Origin: Corydoras sp. C115
Taxonomy: Eukaryota; Chordata; Actinopteri; Siluriformes; Callichthyidae
Assembly: GCA_019802505.1 (NCBI GenBank)
Contig: JAFMOC010000011.1
Coordinates: 2,740,001-2,804,000, forward strand
Direction: 5' to 3'
DNA length: 64,000 nt
Shown piece by piece: positions 58,962 through 64,000 of this stretch. Within the stretch, counting starts at the first letter, position 1, and each line of letters begins with the position of its first letter. The notes under the pieces are model-generated. The model had not been told where the DNA came from, did no database searches, and was given only the letters and a program-made list of their open reading frames with translations. Position numbers and translations under genes: made by a program.

Positions 58962-61672
58962 CTTAGAGGAACAGGGGAGAAATTCAAGGGCATGCAATAA
59001 GCTCAGAAGGGTAAAAGAAACAACCTTAGGCTGCACAACAAAGGGAGTGCTAATATGCATTCTATTCAAATTAGTGTACCTGTGTAGCAATACATTAGAA
59101 AACATTAAATACCTTTATGTTATTATTTCCTCATTATTATTATTCTTAATATTATTATAATAATATCATACCAACACTGGGTAGTGGTGAAATTTCACAA
59201 CAATCCAGGGTATGACAGTGATGTTTGTCTAGTTTATGTCTGTCATTAAGTATTGTTATAGTTATGCCAAAATACTAGAGCACAATGTAGCAGCATTATG
59301 ACTCAAACTACAGACACATAACGGATTTGTACTGAAACATAAGCTATAGATTTCTGTGCAAATATCACAATGTTTCTATTAAATTAGCTATTCATGAGCC
59401 TCTCTTTGATAGCAAACTTCATCCACTGGAACTGCTGTGTATGGCATTTAAAATAGGCCTTAAACATTCAGAATGAAGACCTATTTTATACAGCAGGAAT
59501 TTATTTCTATTAGAAAGACTTTCAAAGCAAATGGATTAGAGAGTAGACAGAGGGCTGCAGTTCAGTATTTGTCACAAATTGCTTTAAATGCAAATATTTC
59601 AGCAGCTCTTTCCCCACACATCTCTCTTCAAAACTTTTCTTTTCCAAAAGTACAACGGTCAGGTTAAGCCCTCTTGATGGAAAAAGAAACAGTAATTTAA
59701 AGAGCTCCTATCAATTTGTCTTTGCTTTAGACAGTTACACATCCATACAGTCCTTTCTAATGTCTCCCCAACAACCCCATCTTCAGAGGGAAGAACTAAG
59801 ATTTGTAGATTTCCCAAAGCAAACTTGCGGCAACACATTGGGGTAGTGGTTAGCACATCCGCCTCTTAGTGTTGGTGATTCAGGTTTGAATCCCAATCTG
59901 GGTGAAGTTTCCAAGTGTCAAGTCTCCCCGTGTCTGCGTGGGTTTTCTCCAGGTTGCTTGGTTTCCTCCCACAGTCCAGAAACATGGATTCAAGTTAAAA
60001 TTGCCTGCCCTAAATTGCCCCTATATAGTTTGTCTAAGTGTGTGCCCAGTGATGGATTGGGTCCTTTCCTGGGTGTATCTGACCAGCGCCTGAAACATTT
60101 TTCCCTGAATGGGAACTCACCCACCCCAATGACCCTATTAAAGGATTTAGTGAAAGATAAAAAGATTGTGATAAGAAGATGATGAGAGAGAGATGACTTA
60201 ATTTGCAAGTTTATGATGCATTCTGTATCACCTGACTGCTCTGACTTTGGCATTAATTTATTATGCAAACAAGAAATCGCAATTTCTGGATACTTTCTGG
60301 ATAAAGTTACATAAAGAGATTAATCAATTTTGCAATTGGATTGCGAGCAAGTGAATTAACTTTCATGCTCATACTTCTCCAAAAATGGACTGGAAGTCCA
60401 AATGAACCAGAACTGAAGTGAATGAATAAATGAGCAAGTGACTGCATGAGCAAAGTGAGTGAATGATTTATCTTACCAATACTAGGCTCTCTCAAGCAAA
60501 GCCAATCAAAAACAAGGCACTCCATCAAGAAAGCAATGGGGTCAAACACCCAATTATAAAAAAGGCGGCGGAAGAGAAAGAGAGCTGGTCACTGAAATCA
60601 TAGGGAATTGGGAAATTGATCCAAGGTTGCAGAGTAAAGCAGAGGGAATGAAGACAGATGGAGAGCTAAGTGTACATTAAGAGCAATAATACTATTTCTA
60701 GCCTGCTACAGTTCTAGTGTGTCAAAGTCCTTTGAGGAATTCATTAACTTTTATGGCATATATATATAGGGAGCGACAAGTATTAAATCCCATGCTGGTG
60801 TAACAGCTACCTAAGAGGGCATCGCCCTTAATGCTAAGTGAGGTTTCGGAATTTCTTGAATGATCAATTTTTTTGTACATTACAGCTTAAAGCATTTGAA
60901 AGACTTTCTTTTCCTCAGTGCCAAATTCTGGATAATGATGTCACTCAAGAGATTTCAGTTTTTATAATTTGACAGTAAAAAAAAGTAATAACGCTAAGAC
61001 CCTTTCACTGTGTCTACTTCAAATTTTGAATATATTAACCACTATTAAACCCAGATATTTCTCAAAGCAGAATGATCAAAAAAATTAAATATAAAATAAT
61101 CACTACCGAGAAATAAGCCTGTTACAGATTGGACATTAATTAATAGAGCAGTTCAAAGTTATGCTAAATTGGCCTGCGATCCTAAAGCAAATGAATCAGA
61201 TACAGTGCTCTAAAAGTGTTCAAAGAGGGTGCACAACACAAAACATGGATCAAAGGAGCGGTTAAATTGGGCGACATTCAGATTCACATAACAGTTAATC
61301 TCATCTGCTGCAGGTATGTGCATATACTTTGCTCTAATCCAGTTCCGCATGCTTTTCATAGCTACACTGCAGTGTCTTTGCTTAACATTCTGCTCATCGT
61401 GCATGCTGAACATGCTTGCTTAAAATGAATGAAATACTTAAAAAAATAACAACTGATTAAAAGAGTTTTACAGAAAAAAAGTGAAGTACAACTTAAAAAG
61501 ATCTAACCCATGAGCCCTGCATTTGGCTTAAACATGAAGCTAAGCTGAAAGTTACAAAACTTAAGGTAATGAATTTATCACTATTTGAGATATCAGGTTA
61601 ATAACTAAGATGTGTTGACTACAGGGTTAGTTATGGTCTTTATTTGTCCTAGAATACACTTTAGCTACTTAC
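58962..61672 (-). other. agrn: agrn intron between z8 and z11
   Basis: 2.7-kb intron with donor 'gtaagt' at 61672. Contains a SINE (59831). 59000-59825 and 60180-61660 show nothing recognisable. Confidence 0.88.
59831..60160 (+). repeat. tRNA-headed SINE
   Basis: Head 'cacattggggtagtggttag', B box area 'ggtttgaatcc'. Core complete; tail 'ggatttagtgaaagata' degraded. Confidence 0.87.
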
Positions 61673-61696
61673 TCAGGGATCTCATTGGTCAGTTGG
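61673..61696 (-). CDS. agrn: agrn alternative microexon z8 (24 bp)
   Basis: A 24-bp minus-strand exon between acceptor 'ttctgcaccctag' (AG at 61698-61697) and a perfect donor 'gtaagt' (GT at 61672-61671). In the required phase it encodes QLTNEIP plus split codons at both ends. The NEI triad is the known essential motif of the neural z8 insert of agrin (mammalian z8 recalled as ELANEIPV or ELTNEIPA). Inserted before 'EKAL' in LG3, it creates the loop that contacts LRP4. With z8 alone the join is S-QLTNEIP-D-EKAL; with z8+z11 it is S-QLTNEIP-D-PESLENPSDQ-S-EKAL. In both cases the frame is kept. Length, phase, motif and order relative to z11 all agree. Confidence 0.95.
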
Positions 61697-61698
61697 CT

Positions 61699-61800
61699 AG
61701 GGTGCAGAAAAGACAACAAGGGACATTCAAATCAGACAGACAGGAGACAGATAAACAGACAGAAGACAGACAAAGCAAACAACAGAAAGTAACAGAGAGA
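61699..61800 (-). promoter_or_regulatory. agrn: Candidate splicing-control region upstream of z8
   Basis: On the transcript strand the 100 nt before z8 are pyrimidine-rich with many CTGTCT/TCTGTC units and two TCTT motifs. A TGC (61706-61704) sits 8 nt from the exon start. UGC between the pyrimidine tract and AG is the known SRRM4-type signal of neural microexons; UCUU in pyrimidine context is typical of PTB binding. Function is inferred. Confidence 0.5.
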
Positions 61801-62161
61801 AAGGCAAATGGGAGGCTTTGGAGATCTCAAACCCACATGACAGAGACACACAAATGCTCTATTTAAAATACCAAGTCCAAGTCAAATCTTAATACTTTAT
61901 GGTTGTAATGAAGGTGTACCACCTACTGGTGCCATTTTTAATCTGCTAAGAATTGTGAATGGTCATATCTAATAAATTGAAAGCATGTACTCTATCATCA
62001 CTCCTTCATCCACTAGCACACAAATATAAGATTGATTAGATAAACAATCTACATCAATTGTTTTTCTCTTATACTAAAAGCGGCTAAAAATAGATAAATA
62101 TTTTTGGATTACAGAACACATTTTATAATACAGATATACAAACGTGATATTATTAAGAATA

Positions 62162-62187
62162 ACACACACACACACACACACACACAC
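62162..62187. repeat. (CA)n microsatellite
   Basis: Thirteen CA units. Confidence 0.93.
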
Positions 62188-62576
62188 CAATAACACGCAA
62201 CGCAGCTGTAAGATGCAGTTCCAAGACCAGATCAATGACCAGTTGTTGCTGATCATTAGGTTTGTGCACTAAATCACATGCACTTTCTGTAATAAGTGTT
62301 CTGGCCACAGCATTCTGTGTTTAATTTTATTTAATGATTGTCTTTAACTGATGTCACTCATTCGAAAGAAATTCATTCTGGTACAAGAACCTGCAGGCAC
62401 ATATTCTTGGAATGCATAAATTTGCTCATGACAATAAAAAAGTAAAGACACTCCACTCATCAATCCTTGTATTAATGTAAATGTACCAAATATGTAAAGA
62501 CATACAAAAGTAATAGTCAATCGAAATAATATGATTCTGATGTTTCTTTTTGAAATTTCAATGGTTGAGTAATAGA

Positions 62577-62937
62577 GGCGGGCTTAGTGGTTAGCACGTT
62601 CGCCTCTCAGCGCTAGGGATTCTCGGTTCGAATCCCAATCTGGGTGGAGTTTCCATGTTCTCCCTGTTTCTGCGTGGGTTTCCTCTGGGTTCTCTGGTTT
62701 CCTCCCACAGTCCATAAACATGGATCAAGGACAATTGAATTCTCCAAATTACCCCATATAGAGTGTAATTGTGTGTGTGTCTGTGTGAGTGAGTTAGTGC
62801 CCAGCGATAGATTGGCGTCCTGTCCTTGGTTTATCTGCCCAGCGCCTGAAGAGTTATCCCCCGAATGGGCATGGGGAACCCCCCCCACGACCCTAGTAGA
62901 GGATAAAGCTGAAGATAACGGATGGATGGATGGATGA
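62577..62937 (+). repeat. tRNA-headed SINE, full length
   Basis: Head 'ggcgggcttagtggttagca' (slightly shortened), perfect B box 'ggttcgaatcc', complete core, (GGAT)n tail. A young-looking copy inside the agrn intron before z8, antisense to the gene. Confidence 0.93.
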
Positions 62938-63563
62938 GCAATAGAGTGTAAAAAGTGTGACTTGAGTTAAAGTTGTAAATTCACTTTTCATTTTTTTCCA
63001 CATTGGGGCTAATCCTCAACAACAGATAGCAGAGTGTAAAATGAAGGAGGGAGAATCACTTATTAAGATAGCAATAAAGCACTTCAGCTGATTTACTCTC
63101 ACTATTATAAAGCTATTGAGCCAATGTCAAGTCTTTTCTTATGAACGCAGTTTACAGTGTCAAAAAATGCTTGAGATTAAAGTAAAAACAGCTTTTAAAT
63201 CATTTTTATCAAGTTAGAAGTTTTTCATTTTCCATATACATTATGAAAGAGAATAAGAGTTTGTATTTCTATTAATTAAAAAGGAAGATTTTACACAATA
63301 GATCTATCTGTGTAATGGCACACATTATTCTATAATACTAAAGAAAGGTCACTGCAGGTAGTACCATTATTAAGAGGTGACAAAATAATTAGTGAAGTTC
63401 ACCAAAGACCAAGGAGAAAAGGGATGTGAACAGGTCATTAACCTAAATGAGGAATCATGCAGTGCCTAAGCAGGTGGGTTCATTTAACTGGTCGTACAGG
63501 GAGAGGACAGAGAAAGTCAGACAGCCATAAGAGACTGTTTTAGTGATGGAAAGTTCTGCTTAC

Positions 63564-63651
63564 CTCTTGGTAACTCCATTGTAATATTCGATGAATGTTC
63601 GCCCATCGAAAGATATGGCCTCGGATTCCCCAGCTGCCTTCTCGTAGGTAG
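63564..63651 (-). CDS. agrn: agrn exon upstream of the z site (88 bp)
   Basis: Acceptor: nine T bases then AG (63653-63652); donor 'gtaagc' (GT at 63563-63562). The first two bases finish a codon from the exon beyond the window. It then encodes TYEKAAGESEAISFDGRTFI and EYYNGVTK, and ends with AG. 'EK.AG....(I/L)(A/S)FDGRTF.EY.N.VT' is the agrin linker and first strand of LG3, just before the z site. Direct splicing to the 54615-54839 exon gives VTK-S-EKALLVNKF, the muscle-type z0 form, equivalent to mammalian VTESEKAL (recalled). Confidence 0.95.
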
Positions 63652-64000
63652 CTAAAAAAAAAGACAACACCATGTCAGTGTTCATTAATAATACAGACAT
63701 TACTACCAATCAATCCCAGGAAATGGCATATGATGGATTAAAATATTAAGCCAGTACAGTTAAAGTAAGGTAAAGCTACTAAATGGAGTGGGTGCAAAGT
63801 TTACTGTATATAAATAATTTAAAATAGAACCTTCAGATTGATAGCCCAACACCATAACCATTGAGCCATCAGGCCCACCACTGGGCTACCACACCCCCTA
63901 CTGAGCTACTACCCCACTACTGAGCTACCACTCATACCACAAGTGAAACCATATTAGTTGTGAAATTTTCTTCATTGAATTGTGGAATTTCATAATCAGA
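63652..64000 (-). other. agrn: agrn intron (part; continues right of window)
   Basis: Non-coding. Contains a fragment of a family B SINE at 63828-63875 (minus orientation, 'accttcagattgatagccca'), then short repeated 'actactgagctacca' units at 63870-63935. The upstream agrin exons lie beyond the right edge. Confidence 0.85.
63828..63935 (-). repeat. Family B SINE fragment with local tandem duplication
   Basis: Complement of the tRNA-like head ('ccattgagccatcaggccc'), followed by three or four diverged repeats of 'ccactactgagctacca', as if the A-box segment had been tandemly copied. Confidence 0.6.

Larger units (their letters stand above)
61697..63563 (-). other. agrn: agrn intron upstream of z8
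   Basis: 1.87-kb intron with donor 'gtaagc' at 63563. Contains a CA tract (62162-62187) and a SINE (62577). The last ~100 nt before z8 are pyrimidine-rich on the transcript. 61900-62155, 62190-62570 and 62940-63560 hold nothing recognisable. Confidence 0.9.

Noticed and set aside
61500..61672. NOVA-type YCAY cluster downstream of z8
   Set aside because: About four YCAY motifs in 170 nt, hardly above the roughly 2.7 expected by chance, and not tightly clustered, so no claim is made although NOVA regulation of agrin z exons is known in mammals.

Overview
This window is AT-rich, intron-rich vertebrate DNA, most likely from a teleost fish. It is full of Tc1-like DNA transposons with long inverted repeats, roughly thirty copies of one tRNA-headed SINE ending in (GAAT)n or (GGAT)n, and long (TA)n tracts. 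The coding exons match vertebrate agrin and SHP2. I cannot name the species; an ostariophysan fish is only a guess. There are no bacterial operons, CRISPR arrays or rRNA genes. Nearly all the long open frames are repeat translations and are not genes. || Two genes are present, both transcribed right to left. The right end (49791-63651) carries the 3' part of agrn (agrin): six exons of the C-terminal laminin-G region. They include two microexons of 24 and 33 bp that match the neural z8 and z11 exons controlling acetylcholine-receptor clustering. All splice phases close exactly, so z0, z8, z11 and z8+z11 (z19) forms all stay in frame. The left half carries the 5' part of ptpn11 (SHP2 tyrosine phosphatase): exon 1 with the start codon at 35015-35017 inside a GC-rich, CpG-rich promoter region, and exon 2 (10212-10334) encoding the start of the N-terminal SH2 domain. 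The rest of ptpn11 lies beyond the left edge. || Layout: 1-10211 is ptpn11 intron 2 (pogo remnant, an almost complete Tc1 element, SINEs). 10335-35003 is ptpn11 intron 1, 24.7 kb (decayed Tc1, an 854-bp element with 171-bp inverted repeats, many SINEs). 34850-35340 is the promoter and 5'UTR with a long GA/CT microsatellite. 35340 to about 47000 is intergenic and repeat-rich. About 47000-49790 is probably agrn 3'UTR plus flank. 49791-63651 holds agrn exons and introns, and 63652-64000 is the next agrn intron. || The two genes work separately: agrin is an extracellular synaptic organiser and SHP2 a cytosolic signalling phosphatase. I found no undescribed multi-gene system. The most valuable content is the tiny alternative exons of agrn with candidate neural-splicing signals, the tandem agrn-ptpn11 arrangement, and several mobile elements whose ends can be defined to the base.
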